The notes below the pieces were generated by a model that saw only the letters and a list, made by a program, of their open reading frames with translations, was not told the origin of the DNA and made no database searches. From assembly GCF_003852525.1 (NCBI RefSeq), contig NZ_QAJL01000001.1:916983-980982 (forward strand): 64,000 bases of DNA. Reading direction: 5' to 3'. How positions within the stretch are numbered: position 1 is the first letter of the stretch; each line of letters starts with the position of its first letter. Below, piece by piece: positions 26,398 to 35,772 of the stretch. Source of the stretch: Pedobacter sp. KBW06 (lineage in GTDB: Bacteria; Bacteroidota; Bacteroidia; Sphingobacteriales; Sphingobacteriaceae). Both the position numbers and the translations under genes were made by a program.

Positions 26398-27597
26398 TTA
26401 TTTGCCGGATAGTTTGTCATTGAAATAGTTCTGTCCACCAGCTTCAGCCATACCATGGGAGACATTTCTACGGTCATCGCCAAATCGATCTGCAATCATT
26501 CCTGCGCTTTTTTCCATTCCCTGCTGATTTTTTGCGTCGCTTTTTTGTGCGGCATTTATGGCTGATGCAGACATGGTATTAATTTTTGTCAGCATAGAGT
26601 TACCACCCCCGGCATGGATAATGAAATTGGCTACGGTGGGAACGCAGAAATAGCCTACAATTCCGATGATCATAAAAATGAGATAAGCGGTATCTGTTGA
26701 ACTAAAAAAGGTATCTCCATTTTGCTGTACCTGGTCAATATCTAATTTGATCATGTTTTGCTGGATCTTGCTTAATATGGTTCCAAATAGATTTGCGATG
26801 GGCAACCACAAATAAATATTGATGTATCGGGCTACCCAGACGGAAAGTGTATGTTGCAATCCATCAAAAACGGACAATCCAAAAACTAAAGGGCCAAGTA
26901 TGGCCAGGACAATTAAAAAGAATGTCCGCAGCGTATTGATGCAAAGTGCCGCCGAATAATAAACGACCTGTAATCCTTCTGACATGAATTGTTTGACGCT
27001 ATGACGCATCTTATAATCCTGCTTATCCAACCAGAACCGCATGTTATTGCCAATCGCTTCTATCCAGTTTTCGTTGTTTCCGTTTTTGTCTTCTGGGTGC
27101 GTGAATCTATACCATTCTTTACGATCACCCATTCCGTCATCCCCAACCAGATATTTCCACTTGTCAGTTTTCTTCATCTCAATCTCCTTCTGCTTTAAAA
27201 GGGCTTTGATCGCTTTATCTCCATCCTTAACCATTTTCGCCGTACCGGAGACGGTGGGTTTTAGCACCCCGTTCATAGCGCCGATGACTGCCGGAAAAAG
27301 CAAAATGGCAAGACCGAGGGCAAAGGGGCGCAGCAAAGGATAGAAATCTACGGGTTCGGCACGGGCAATATTGCCCCAAACACGGGTTGCGATGAACCAG
27401 AGGGCACCAAATCCGGCTATGCCCCTAGCTACTGAAATCAGACTGGAACAAAGTGTAATCATTTCATCATACACTTTCTCAAGTACTTTTTGTAAACCGT
27501 TGATGTCTTCAATGACACCCTGAGCCATTGCGCAAACAGGAAATACCAGGATGATGGTTGCAGTAAACACCGCAACCGAAATTTTATTTGCTCTCAT
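26398..27597 (-). CDS. traJ: conjugative transfer protein TraJ
   Basis: This 399-residue polytopic membrane protein begins with a cleavable signal (VFPVCAMAQG). Several membrane helices follow (for example IAGFGALWFIATRVWG, FFLIVLAILGPLVFGLSVF and AYLIFMIIGIVGYFCVP). It is VirB6-like and probably forms part of the inner-membrane channel. The C-terminal tail after residue 340 is hydrophilic. It lies between the TraI-like genes and traK, as in CTnDOT. Confidence 0.9.
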   Translation of the reverse strand: MRANKISVAVFTATIILVFPVCAMAQGVIEDINGLQKVLEKVYDEMITLCSSLISVARGIAGFGALWFIATRVWGNIARAEPVDFYPLLRPFALGLAILLFPAVIGAMNGVLKPTVSGTAKMVKDGDKAIKALLKQKEIEMKKTDKWKYLVGDDGMGDRKEWYRFTHPEDKNGNNENWIEAIGNNMRFWLDKQDYKMRHSVKQFMSEGLQVVYYSAALCINTLRTFFLIVLAILGPLVFGLSVFDGLQHTLSVWVARYINIYLWLPIANLFGTILSKIQQNMIKLDIDQVQQNGDTFFSSTDTAYLIFMIIGIVGYFCVPTVANFIIHAGGGNSMLTKINTMSASAINAAQKSDAKNQQGMEKSAGMIADRFGDDRRNVSHGMAEAGGQNYFNDKLSGK

Positions 27598-27607
27598 AAT
27601 TTGAGGA

Positions 27608-28243
27608 TTAAGGAAATAAGCCTAATGTTTGTCCGATATCTGCTTTTTCCTTATCACGTTGTAAGGATAAAATAAGTGCCTGCCCATTGAAATCTCTCAG
27701 AAACATCAGCTTGTCTTCGGTATCTTCAAATATTTTGTCGATGGCCTGTAAGCGCTCCTGGTCGTTCATTCGAAGTTTTGATGAAGTAATGATCATGACG
27801 AGCTGATCAAGGTTATCAATGCTCTGATCAAAAAGCTGTTTATACACCCTGCCCAGGTAATCTATCTCTAAAAGACTGAAGTTATCTGTCGCTTTAAAGC
27901 GATTAAAGGCTGACTTATATTCCGAAACGATCCTTTTTTGATAGACAATAATGTCGGCAACTTTCCTATACTTTTTAACTTCCGGACTGACTACCATTAG
28001 CCCATCAAGAAAAACATCATGCAAAGAAAAATTGCCCTGGGAAATGTTTTTGATTGCATTATAACCACCAGAAACAATGGCATACCCTTTTTTCATATCC
28101 TGCAGGATGTTCTTTAACTGGCTCAGTTTTTCTACGTTGAGCAATAATTGCTGGACTTCAGAAGATTGAGCGTACGTTGTGCTTCCTGTCAATGCGATAA
28201 TCAACATCAACAGAGCTGATATTTTAATTTTAATTGATTTCAT
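27608..28243 (-). CDS. TraI-like transfer protein, third copy
   Basis: This is a 211-residue exported protein with a signal peptide (LIIALTGSTTYAQ). Its NFSLHDVFLDGLMVVSPEVKKY and DQLVMIITSSKLRMNDQERL blocks are clearly related to the two genes upstream. The family is annotated as TraI, or sometimes wrongly as TerB-like. It overlaps the preceding paralogue by 14 bases and is followed 10 bases later by traJ. The role is periplasmic, in the transfer machine; the exact function is unknown. Confidence 0.75.
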   Translation of the reverse strand: MKSIKIKISALLMLIIALTGSTTYAQSSEVQQLLLNVEKLSQLKNILQDMKKGYAIVSGGYNAIKNISQGNFSLHDVFLDGLMVVSPEVKKYRKVADIIVYQKRIVSEYKSAFNRFKATDNFSLLEIDYLGRVYKQLFDQSIDNLDQLVMIITSSKLRMNDQERLQAIDKIFEDTEDKLMFLRDFNGQALILSLQRDKEKADIGQTLGLFP

Positions 28244-28880
28244 AATACTTTCTTAAATGATTAATAAATTGTTCTTCTCTCTCTGCCTGATTGATCATGA
28301 TCCTGACCTGCCCGATAAAATCCATGGTAAATGCGTATTTGTCTACTATAGATTCATAGATAATGTCCAGCCTCCGCAACCGTTCTTCATCGGTCATTTC
28401 CACTTTTCCGGAGGTAATCACAAGGAACAGTTCTTCCAAGTCCTTTCCACATTCCTGAATTATTTTTTCATGAACACCGATTACATACAGTTGATTAGAT
28501 ACAGACAGATAAGGGCTATATTTCACCGTTCCAAATGCTCTACCGATCTTGATCTGATATTCAATGATCTCTGCGACTTTGACATGTTTGCGAATCACGG
28601 GGCTTACGGTTTTCAGGGAGCTAATGAAAGCTGAATGCAAACTAAACTCGCCATTTGTTATATCCTTTATGGTTTGTAACCCACTACTGGCAATGTTATA
28701 ACCTTTTTTTGCGTAGCCGATATAAACCTGCAAAGCGGCAATCTGTTGGAGCAGGTACTTTTTTTGCGTTTTCTTCTGTTTAAAAAATTCCGCAAAAGTC
28801 TGCGCCTGACTGATCTGAACTGTCAAAGTTGATAACAGGCAAGAGAGTACTAAAATTCTGGTTAAGTTATTCGATGCCAT
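28230..28880 (-). CDS. TraI-like transfer protein, second copy
   Basis: This 216-residue protein with a signal peptide (STLTVQISQAQ) is closest to the third copy: both share the pattern G-Y-x-I-x-S-x-G, NGEFSLHSAFISSLKTVSP and a C-terminal EERL helix. The start ATGGCATCGAATAA lies inside the end of the first copy, so translation is probably coupled. Two such genes in addition to the canonical TraI suggest a multi-subunit periplasmic structure or specialised variants. Confidence 0.75.
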   Translation of the reverse strand: MASNNLTRILVLSCLLSTLTVQISQAQTFAEFFKQKKTQKKYLLQQIAALQVYIGYAKKGYNIASSGLQTIKDITNGEFSLHSAFISSLKTVSPVIRKHVKVAEIIEYQIKIGRAFGTVKYSPYLSVSNQLYVIGVHEKIIQECGKDLEELFLVITSGKVEMTDEERLRRLDIIYESIVDKYAFTMDFIGQVRIMINQAEREEQFINHLRKYYEIN

Positions 28881-29565
28881 ATATTTCCTTTAATTTTGCA
28901 GTTTCGTACAGTGAAACCGCTCTTTGAATACTTGTAGATATGTTCTGGTAGTTGAATTTTTTGAGGGTCGTATAGTTACCGTCCATCTGATCAGCAGCCT
29001 TGTTGATGATTTCCAGTCTCTCCGCATCGCTCATTTGGGTCTTGAAGGATGCCAGGACTAGTAGGATCTGATCGAGGTTTTTAATACTTTCTTCGAGGAT
29101 ACCACCGTAAACCTTTTCCATGTAATCGAGTTCGTCCGCAGTAAAATGTTTGTCCTGCTTAAAAAGGTTCCATGCCCACTTATATTCATCGACAATGGCC
29201 ACCTGTTTTGCCGTTAAGTCCTTAATCCGCTTGTAATAGGTGATGGCAGATTTTATTTTCCATAGCTCCTGATAGTATTCACTGTATAGATTCTTCTGCT
29301 TATCCGTCCAGTCTGCGATTTCTGTTAACTTTAATTTTGACAATTGATTTTCCAATACCTTCTGAGCATTTTGTAACCAGATCGTTTGATTTTGGAGACG
29401 CTGTATTTTCAGGTCTACCGCTTTAATTACCTTCTTAACTCCGGCCTTGATTACTTCCACAACCGCGATCTGAGCATTTGCCCCTTTCGGCAATGCGACA
29501 AATAACGACATGGTGCTGACTGGCAGGATGACCATGTACTTTTTCATATACTTTAATATTTTCAT
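28867..29565 (-). CDS. traI: conjugative transfer protein TraI
   Basis: This 232-residue exported protein has an N-terminal signal ending near PKGANAQ. The central LKLTEIADWTDKQKNLYSEYYQELWKI block and DQILLVLASFKTQMSDAERL are typical of TraI of Bacteroidota conjugative transposons. It follows traG by 62 bases and is the first of three related genes in tandem. It is predicted to be helical and periplasmic. Confidence 0.85.
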   Translation of the reverse strand: MKILKYMKKYMVILPVSTMSLFVALPKGANAQIAVVEVIKAGVKKVIKAVDLKIQRLQNQTIWLQNAQKVLENQLSKLKLTEIADWTDKQKNLYSEYYQELWKIKSAITYYKRIKDLTAKQVAIVDEYKWAWNLFKQDKHFTADELDYMEKVYGGILEESIKNLDQILLVLASFKTQMSDAERLEIINKAADQMDGNYTTLKKFNYQNISTSIQRAVSLYETAKLKEIYGIE

Positions 29566-29627
29566 TGGGTTAATAATTAGTTTTATGGCTTGTGAAACTA
29601 TAATGCATTGCAGGGGTATATCCGGAT

Positions 29628-32096
29628 TTACAATCGCTTGCCTGCCCTGATCTCCCCTGCAAGTACAGCGATACCTTTTTGGGTACTCCCGTATTTTCTG
29701 GCATACTCCTGTACTTGTATTTTTTCCCTTTCTTCTGTACTGTAAGCGAGGTATTCTTCGAGTGACACCTCCGTCCGATAGACTTTTGAATGTCCGTTTC
29801 CTAATGAGATGAATACCTCTTTGTACTTCCTGCTAGGATCATTTGCTTTATTCAGGGAAAGCACCTGTGCTTTTTCTTTATCCGTTAACCCTAAAAGTTC
29901 CTGGATAATGTCGAATTTGTTCTCATACTTACTCTGATCCAGAAGGATCTTACAATCGCTATTATTAATAATGGCATTTTTTACAATGGGCGAGCTGATG
30001 ATATCTTCTATCTCCTGTGTCACAACAATGGGTTCACCGTAAAATTTGCGCATCGTTTTAAATAAATAGCGGATATATTCTGCTGTTCCAGGTTTTGCGA
30101 TTGCTTTCCAACATTCTTCTATGAGCATTATTTTACGAATGCCTTTGAGCTTTCGCATTTTTGAAATCACGAGCTGCATGATCACCATCACGGTGACAGG
30201 AAATAAGATAGGATGATCCTTCAAATTGTCCAGTTCAAAGATGATCATCCGCTCATGGAGCATGTCCAGATTTTCAGTTGCGTTCAGCAAATAGTCAAAC
30301 TCACCACCCCGGAAGTAAGGATTAAGAACGAAAAGGAAATTTCCGATATCAAAGTCTTTTTCCTTTACTTTACCATTTTCCAGTACTTGCATGTATTCTT
30401 CCATCAGGAATTCGTAGAAGGTATTGAAGCAGGGAAATATGTCTGGATTTTTTTCTAAATGTGCCAGGTATAAAGTAAGCGCATTAGAAATGGCAATGTA
30501 TTCTGATCTGGTGTATGGCTCATCATCTTTTTTCCAAAGCGCCAGTAAGAGCGTCTTGATACTTTCACGCATCTCAGTGTCCATTACGTCACCTTCAGAT
30601 AAGTAAAAAGGATTAAATTTGATCGGTTCTTCCTGAGTGTAAGTAAAGTAGTACCCGTTAACAAGGTCACATAAGCCCCGATAGCTATGTCCAATGTCCA
30701 TTACCACAATATGAGATCCTTGTTCGTAATAGCTTCTCAGCATGTGATTAAGTAGAAAACTTTTCCCAGAACCACTACCTCCCAAAACGAATTTTGACCT
30801 ATTGTTGATCCATCCCAAGTCATATGGCTCATTGCTGATGTCTAAATTTAGAGGCTTTCCTGTCAGACGATCGCCGAAACGAATACCATAAGCACTTAAA
30901 CTTGAAGTATAATTGGTTTCTAAGTTGAAAAGGCAGCTCGCTTGTTCCAGAAAGGTATCAAAGGTGTCATTCATCGGAAAATCACTTTGATTACCAGGCA
31001 ATCCGGCAAACCATATTTGCGCCTGACCGTCTGTTTCCTGTTTCGCTGTAGTATCCATTTGCGACATCGCCGAACTGACGAGATTTTTCAAATCTTTGAC
31101 CTTAGTTTGATCGTCTGACCATGCCATTACGTTAAAGTGCGCTTTTACAGGTAATCTGCCTGAAGCAACTGCTTCATTGATAAAATCGTTCACCGCATCC
31201 CTGTTGATTGCGTTTTCCCGTGAATAAGATGACAAAGAATGGAGCCGAAGCTTTTTTGCCTCTAACCGCTTGATTGTTTTTTGTGCGTCATCTATAAAAA
31301 CGTACTGATTGAAAATGTGGTTACAGTTCACCAGTAGTCCTAATGGGCTTGCAAACCCGATGCTGAATTTGGTACGATCCGTACTGTACTTATCATAGTT
31401 TATTCGGCTGCCACACAAGGAAGGCAGGTCTTCGGTATCTGCAAGCGTGTATAATTCTACATGCTTATCCCCGACACGGATTTCATCTTTAATATGAATA
31501 TCCCGAATTATTGACATTTCATCTTTGCCCAGGAGAAAACAGTACCGTTCAAGGATACCCGGTTTATTTGCCGTTCCTGCCAGATCATCATCCGTAAGTC
31601 TTTGTAAAGCACAAAAACCGCTATCGGTCATGATTCGCTCAAACTGTCCTGTTGCGTTGAGAAACTCTGTAAACAACTTCGGATCAATGGTCTGGGCAGG
31701 TACAATTGTTTTCCGGCATATATTGCTGTAAACAGAAGATGAAAGTTTTCTGCTCGCAGGTTTTTTGGTTAAATAAATGAAACACTCATGTTGCAGGAAA
31801 GGACGTTCATTAAAAAACTGCTCGCTTGACCTAGAAAGGAAACCTTGACTGTTTTTTTCAAAATCAGCTTTATACTTACTTTCCAGAAACCAATCCTGTT
31901 TGTGAAAGACACTATGCTGTGGAAGTAATTTAATTGCCCTCACCCAGGTTTGGTGATACGTTTCATAGTCCCTTTCCGAAAGCGTGAAAATTTCAGGAAG
32001 TATTGCTTTATAGGCTATTGTGATATCTCCAGCCATTGAAACTATACAATCATTTTCAACCTTATAGATTGGAAAAATATTTGATGCTTCTATCAT
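29628..32096 (-). CDS. traG: conjugation ATPase TraG (VirB4-like)
   Basis: This 822-residue cytoplasmic ATPase powers the type IV secretion channel. The Walker A motif GGSGSGKSFLL places the catalytic Lys at residue 445. A Walker-B-like ELDNL strand and the IMLIEECWKAI block follow at about 630-665. The N-terminal half shows the TraG-type VirB4 domain (FPIYKVENDCIVSMAGDIT). It begins 2 bases after traF. It is intact, unlike the coupling protein of this element. Confidence 0.94.
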   Translation of the reverse strand: MIEASNIFPIYKVENDCIVSMAGDITIAYKAILPEIFTLSERDYETYHQTWVRAIKLLPQHSVFHKQDWFLESKYKADFEKNSQGFLSRSSEQFFNERPFLQHECFIYLTKKPASRKLSSSVYSNICRKTIVPAQTIDPKLFTEFLNATGQFERIMTDSGFCALQRLTDDDLAGTANKPGILERYCFLLGKDEMSIIRDIHIKDEIRVGDKHVELYTLADTEDLPSLCGSRINYDKYSTDRTKFSIGFASPLGLLVNCNHIFNQYVFIDDAQKTIKRLEAKKLRLHSLSSYSRENAINRDAVNDFINEAVASGRLPVKAHFNVMAWSDDQTKVKDLKNLVSSAMSQMDTTAKQETDGQAQIWFAGLPGNQSDFPMNDTFDTFLEQASCLFNLETNYTSSLSAYGIRFGDRLTGKPLNLDISNEPYDLGWINNRSKFVLGGSGSGKSFLLNHMLRSYYEQGSHIVVMDIGHSYRGLCDLVNGYYFTYTQEEPIKFNPFYLSEGDVMDTEMRESIKTLLLALWKKDDEPYTRSEYIAISNALTLYLAHLEKNPDIFPCFNTFYEFLMEEYMQVLENGKVKEKDFDIGNFLFVLNPYFRGGEFDYLLNATENLDMLHERMIIFELDNLKDHPILFPVTVMVIMQLVISKMRKLKGIRKIMLIEECWKAIAKPGTAEYIRYLFKTMRKFYGEPIVVTQEIEDIISSPIVKNAIINNSDCKILLDQSKYENKFDIIQELLGLTDKEKAQVLSLNKANDPSRKYKEVFISLGNGHSKVYRTEVSLEEYLAYSTEEREKIQVQEYARKYGSTQKGIAVLAGEIRAGKRL

Positions 32097-32098
32097 GG

Positions 32099-32419
32099 TT
32101 AATGATGTTTAAGTTGAGTAAATAGCCGTCTGGAACGGAATTTCATATGGTCGGGCAAGTTGCGTTTGGCAAGGAATTTCATCAGGCCGTGTTCTCCATA
32201 TTTGTGGCTTAAACGAAAAACCAGAATAAAAAGAACCGTACCTAAAGCGATAATCAGGGGCATTAAGAGGAATAGGCTCATACCGGCAACATATCCCGCA
32301 GCAAAGCCGAGTAAGAGTAAGACAAGCCCTATAGCTAGATAAGCGATATACTGGGCTTTGAGACCTTTAAACATAATGGGCTTACTCACTCCTTTGTTGA
32401 TTTGATAGACACTTGCCAT
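32099..32419 (-). CDS. traF: TraF (DUF4133) membrane protein
   Basis: This small protein of 106 residues has two membrane helices (AYLAIGLVLLLLGFAAGYVAG and FLLMPLIIALGTVLFILVF). The N-terminal YQINKGVSKPIMFKGLKAQYI is typical of DUF4133/TraF, a VirB3-like component. It sits between traE and traG, as in CTnDOT. Confidence 0.9.
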   Translation of the reverse strand: MASVYQINKGVSKPIMFKGLKAQYIAYLAIGLVLLLLGFAAGYVAGMSLFLLMPLIIALGTVLFILVFRLSHKYGEHGLMKFLAKRNLPDHMKFRSRRLFTQLKHH

Positions 32420-32421
32420 GA

Positions 32422-32772
32422 TCAGACCCCGAAAAAAGATTTAAGGATTGTAGCTACTACTACGAGGAAAATACAGGAACCAAACCATGCTGAAGCCACC
32501 TTGCTAGTATCTGGCTCTCCTGCATTCCATTTGTTAAATACCTTGATGGCTCCGATGATCCCCATAACAGCACCTATGGCATACATGAGTGTACATCCAG
32601 TATCGAAATACCCAGCAACCTTATCGGCAGCAGCCTGAATTCCTGCCTCGCCGTCCGCTGATTGGGCAAATGCAGTGAGTATGGTCAGGACGTTATATAG
32701 GCAAAGTGTAAATACCATCAGCAGGCATTTAGCTAGATTTTGTTTTCGGTATGTTACGAATTGATTCTGCAT
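32422..32772 (-). CDS. traE: TraE (DUF4134) membrane protein
   Basis: This 116-residue protein has a signal-like helix ending in LTAFAQSADG, then two helices around TGCTLMYAIGAVMGIIGAIKVF and WFGSCIFLVVVATIL. That layout is DUF4134/TraE, a VirB2-like pilin candidate. ATG 32772 is preferred because a longer frame runs into the gene upstream. It starts 44 bases after the 170-residue gene's end. Confidence 0.88.
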   Translation of the reverse strand: MQNQFVTYRKQNLAKCLLMVFTLCLYNVLTILTAFAQSADGEAGIQAAADKVAGYFDTGCTLMYAIGAVMGIIGAIKVFNKWNAGEPDTSKVASAWFGSCIFLVVVATILKSFFGV

Positions 32773-32815
32773 AGATTTAATATTTTGATGGTGAAAAAAT
32801 TGAAGCGTGATGTGA

Positions 32816-33328
32816 TCAATACCAAAGGGTCTCCAATTCCTCCCTGGTGATGTGGAAAGAAGCATTTGAGATAATAAAATCGTTGATCTGATTGAGGTTG
32901 GGATGAGCGGCGATCTTAGGATAGCTCTCCCTTACAGATTGCATAAGATTCAGAAAATCATGTTTGTTACCGTCCTCTTTCACAAGAATGCCAAAAATGA
33001 TTTTGATCTCTTCCAATACATCAGCTACGAGGCCAAGCTGTTGTGGTTTAGGATCTGCGAAACCAATTTCCTCGGCACTTAATATGGAAACTCCTTCGGG
33101 CATCTTCGATTTGCCCATTAAATAATCTTCTGCTTCCTGCTCAAACTGATCAACCTCTTGATCCCAGTGGTGTGGAAGTGGTTCCGACGCTTTGCTTTGA
33201 ACGGGTTTCCCGTTTAAAAAGGACTTCAACTCTTTATTGTAAAAAAGAAGGATAATTGAACAGTACCAGACGGATGTGAGTACTGCGGCAGCTAAAAGAA
33301 ACTGTGCCCAGGTGAATTGCTCTAACAT
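32816..33328 (-). CDS. hypothetical membrane-anchored tra-operon protein
   Basis: This 170-residue protein has one N-terminal membrane helix (AQFLLAAAVLTSVWYCSIILLF) and a hydrophilic C-terminal domain. It is the first gene of the tra operon and lies where TraD-like small genes are found in related elements, but no family is recognised. A 12-base inverted repeat immediately upstream (33329-33381) probably belongs to the operon control region. Confidence 0.6.
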   Translation of the reverse strand: MLEQFTWAQFLLAAAVLTSVWYCSIILLFYNKELKSFLNGKPVQSKASEPLPHHWDQEVDQFEQEAEDYLMGKSKMPEGVSILSAEEIGFADPKPQQLGLVADVLEEIKIIFGILVKEDGNKHDFLNLMQSVRESYPKIAAHPNLNQINDFIISNASFHITREELETLWY

Positions 33329-33381
33329 AAAATTTGCTTTATACCCAGTGCTTTATTGCACCAGGTTCAAAAGCAAATTTT
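33329..33381 (-). promoter_or_regulatory. leader hairpin in front of the tra operon
   Basis: AAAATTTGCTTT (33329-33340) and AAAGCAAATTTT (33370-33381) form a perfect 12-base stem right at the start of the first tra gene, and GTGC/GCAC pairs inside the loop. A fold here could hide the translation start or attenuate the operon. In CTnDOT the tra operon is repressed through its leader by the small RNA RteR; whether this is analogous is inference. Confidence 0.5.
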
Positions 33382-33461
33382 GTCCGACTGGGAATTTTTA
33401 ATTGACAACCCTTTGGGGAGTTGCTATAAATAAAAACTAAGCCTCGCCTATAAATTTATTT

Positions 33462-34328
33462 TTATGAGTGCTTTTTATTGTCATCAGGATGGTAGGCATC
33501 GTCGTCATCAATCTTTCTATTAATGGACTTTATCATGTTATCTAAATACTGAGTACGACTCAACCTTTTGCGTTGTTTGATTTCAGCAAACCTGCGATAA
33601 GGTCTACCCATATTCACATTAAATACTTTTTCAAACTTTCTGACCAACTCCCCTATTCCAATTTTACCTTGATTGACCTGTCCGGTATAATAAACACCAT
33701 AGGCCACTTCAAGTAAATTGATACTCTCGCCAGTCCAATTTGTTTCGATGTCATTTTCAGCAAAGGGATGAAAATCTAAACCCGTGATAGAACTTTCGAG
33801 GTAACGGGCAATTTGTTCGGTTGCCATAATACGGGCAAACATGTAATCTCCTGCGGTGGAAAATCTTTCATCCTGGTCAACACGTATTTTACACAACCAT
33901 CTTGGCGGATCTTCAACACCCCTAAGAAAAAGTTTATTATCTAAATAGTCTGCCTCTGAACGATAATAGGCATAAATCTGCCTGTTACCCTCAAAAAACC
34001 TTTTAATGGTTTTCAGTTCATTCTCATAATAACCTTTTAAATGAGAAAGGCTTCCTTCTGGTTTGTCAATTTCAATACGTTCTACATTGCTATAGAAGAT
34101 CAAAAGGCTACTGAATTTTGGTTTCGTCTCTTTAAAAAAACAAATCTCTTCTTCTTTAGAAGTGAATGAATAGTTAAGGACTCGTTCTTTGAGCTGGATT
34201 AAAAAGTTTGAAGTCGTTTCAACCCTGGCTTTTCTCTGGCCTGTAATGCTCTGATCAGAAGAATTATCAATCGCATCAAGTTCCAGACGCTCTTCTTTAA
34301 AGAGCATTTCTGCTAAATCTTTTATCAT
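33462..34328 (-). CDS. rteC: RteC-domain protein
   Basis: This 288-residue protein matches RteC of Bacteroidota ICEs. The blocks IYAYYRSEADYLDNKLFLRG, ESINLLEVAYGVYYTG and GRPYRRFAEIKQRKRLSRTQYLDNM are typical of the family; the last is the C-terminal winged-helix region. In CTnDOT, RteC activates excision genes. Here it lies upstream of the tra operon in the same direction, and no RteA/RteB two-component pair is visible, so control of this element must differ from CTnDOT. Confidence 0.85.
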   Translation of the reverse strand: MIKDLAEMLFKEERLELDAIDNSSDQSITGQRKARVETTSNFLIQLKERVLNYSFTSKEEEICFFKETKPKFSSLLIFYSNVERIEIDKPEGSLSHLKGYYENELKTIKRFFEGNRQIYAYYRSEADYLDNKLFLRGVEDPPRWLCKIRVDQDERFSTAGDYMFARIMATEQIARYLESSITGLDFHPFAENDIETNWTGESINLLEVAYGVYYTGQVNQGKIGIGELVRKFEKVFNVNMGRPYRRFAEIKQRKRLSRTQYLDNMIKSINRKIDDDDAYHPDDNKKHS

Positions 34329-34416
34329 AATAATTTCTTTCAGTGTAAATTGAAAGCAAATTGTTTTAAATTATAGTGGTTGAAAAGTGACATAGCTTAC
34401 ACCAAAAAGTTGTAAT

Positions 34417-34566
34417 ATGGCAACAATTTCGCTGTCTGAAATAGTCTCAGCTATGGATTTACATGACACTTTTAGGATTGATTTTCTTGTGATCAGAAAA
34501 AAACACGTAAGACAAAGACAAAACACAATCGTACTCAAAGCAATAAATCAAGTTGGCATTCACTAA
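34417..34566 (+). CDS. possible 49-residue ORF
   Basis: An ATG at 34417 opens 49 codons on the plus strand, MATISLSEIVSAMDLHDTF at the start and GIH at the end. The composition is protein-like, and the opening resembles a small conserved ICE protein that is usually longer, so this could be a truncated copy. No ribosome binding site is evident. The rest of the gap 34329-34624 holds nothing else recognisable. Confidence 0.3.
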   Translation: MATISLSEIVSAMDLHDTFRIDFLVIRKKHVRQRQNTIVLKAINQVGIH

Positions 34567-34624
34567 GATTTCAAGGTTCTGAACTAAGTTAGTTCGAAGT
34601 AACTAGCAAGTTAAGGTTATAATT

Positions 34625-35647
34625 TTACAACCTATTTCTCCATTTTTCAGCCAAATCCAATATAAATGGTATAAGTATCAATGATATAATTATTAAATGC
34701 AGAATATGAACAGCTTTACTTTTTAACGACAACATTTTAAAAATTTGTGCGTCTTGTTGAAGGCTTTTCATTAAGCTATCATAAGTAAATTGGCTTAATG
34801 GCACACCTCTTTTTTCAATCAAAAGCTTATTTTTTTCAAGAATGCTGATATTATTGTCTAATTCTGAAATGTATTCCATAATCGCTGAAATCAAAAGTTT
34901 TCTATTAAGAACGAATGGATTCTCAAAATATTTAGCCATTGCTTTTGCAAACTCATCTTTTTGAAGGATACTTATTGAGTGGTTATTATTTTGAACTTCC
35001 AAATAATAACCATAAGCTTGAGTATGAGTGGTATCTGGCTTTCTGGGATCTTCTGACATTTGGTTCCAGATTCGCTTCATTTCAAATTGAACATCTTTCG
35101 TTTGAAGTTGAAATGAAGTGACTATGTTGCTTCTTTTAGAGAAAAGAGAACTGTAATTTTTTTCAGATATTATGATTTTTTCACTTTTCAACGCATTAAT
35201 GCCGACTAAACAAACGGAGCGATCGGTAAGCAATTTCTTTTTTATCTTTTCAAGGGTGCTACTTTCTATATTTAATTCGTAATTTTTTACATCATCATCA
35301 ACTTTAAAAGAATTTTTATCAGAAAGATAGATCAGATATTGCCACGCCCCAATGAAACATGCGGTATTGAATAAAACTAAAAATACAAACAGAGTATAAA
35401 CAAAAAGATTTCGCTTCAATTTAGCTCGTTTGTTTTTGTAAATTAAGATTAAGCCTCCCCCGATTAATAATGTCGATACCAATACAATCCAAGTATACTC
35501 GTACGTAAATTGAGGATATAAGTAATAATACGTGTTGTCGTAAAATTTTGATATTACATAAGCGGCTAAAAAAGCTATCAAGATAACTAGACAAGCTATT
35601 AACCTATCTTTAGCTCTAATTCTGGAAAGTGGAATATGATGTTGCAT
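34625..35647 (-). CDS. unknown membrane protein, ICE cargo
   Basis: This 340-residue protein has three N-terminal membrane helices (LIACLVILIAFLAAYVISKF, TWIVLVSTLLIGGGLILIY and LFVYTLFVFLVLFNTACFIG), a soluble domain from about 115 to 305, and one more helix near the C-terminus (ILHLIIISLILIPFILDLA). There is no recognised motif. It is monocistronic and lower in GC than the tra genes. It is clearly cargo rather than transfer machinery. Confidence 0.6.
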   Translation of the reverse strand: MQHHIPLSRIRAKDRLIACLVILIAFLAAYVISKFYDNTYYYLYPQFTYEYTWIVLVSTLLIGGGLILIYKNKRAKLKRNLFVYTLFVFLVLFNTACFIGAWQYLIYLSDKNSFKVDDDVKNYELNIESSTLEKIKKKLLTDRSVCLVGINALKSEKIIISEKNYSSLFSKRSNIVTSFQLQTKDVQFEMKRIWNQMSEDPRKPDTTHTQAYGYYLEVQNNNHSISILQKDEFAKAMAKYFENPFVLNRKLLISAIMEYISELDNNISILEKNKLLIEKRGVPLSQFTYDSLMKSLQQDAQIFKMLSLKSKAVHILHLIIISLILIPFILDLAEKWRNRL

Positions 35648-35772
35648 CTAATTGTTCGTATTTGGCAATAACAAATTTAAACAATGTTTAAGTATACTGC
35701 ATCAAATGGTTTTTCGGTTCATTTCAAAATTAAGTTTAATGTCTTTTAATTAAAATAATAGTTCAGTTATAA

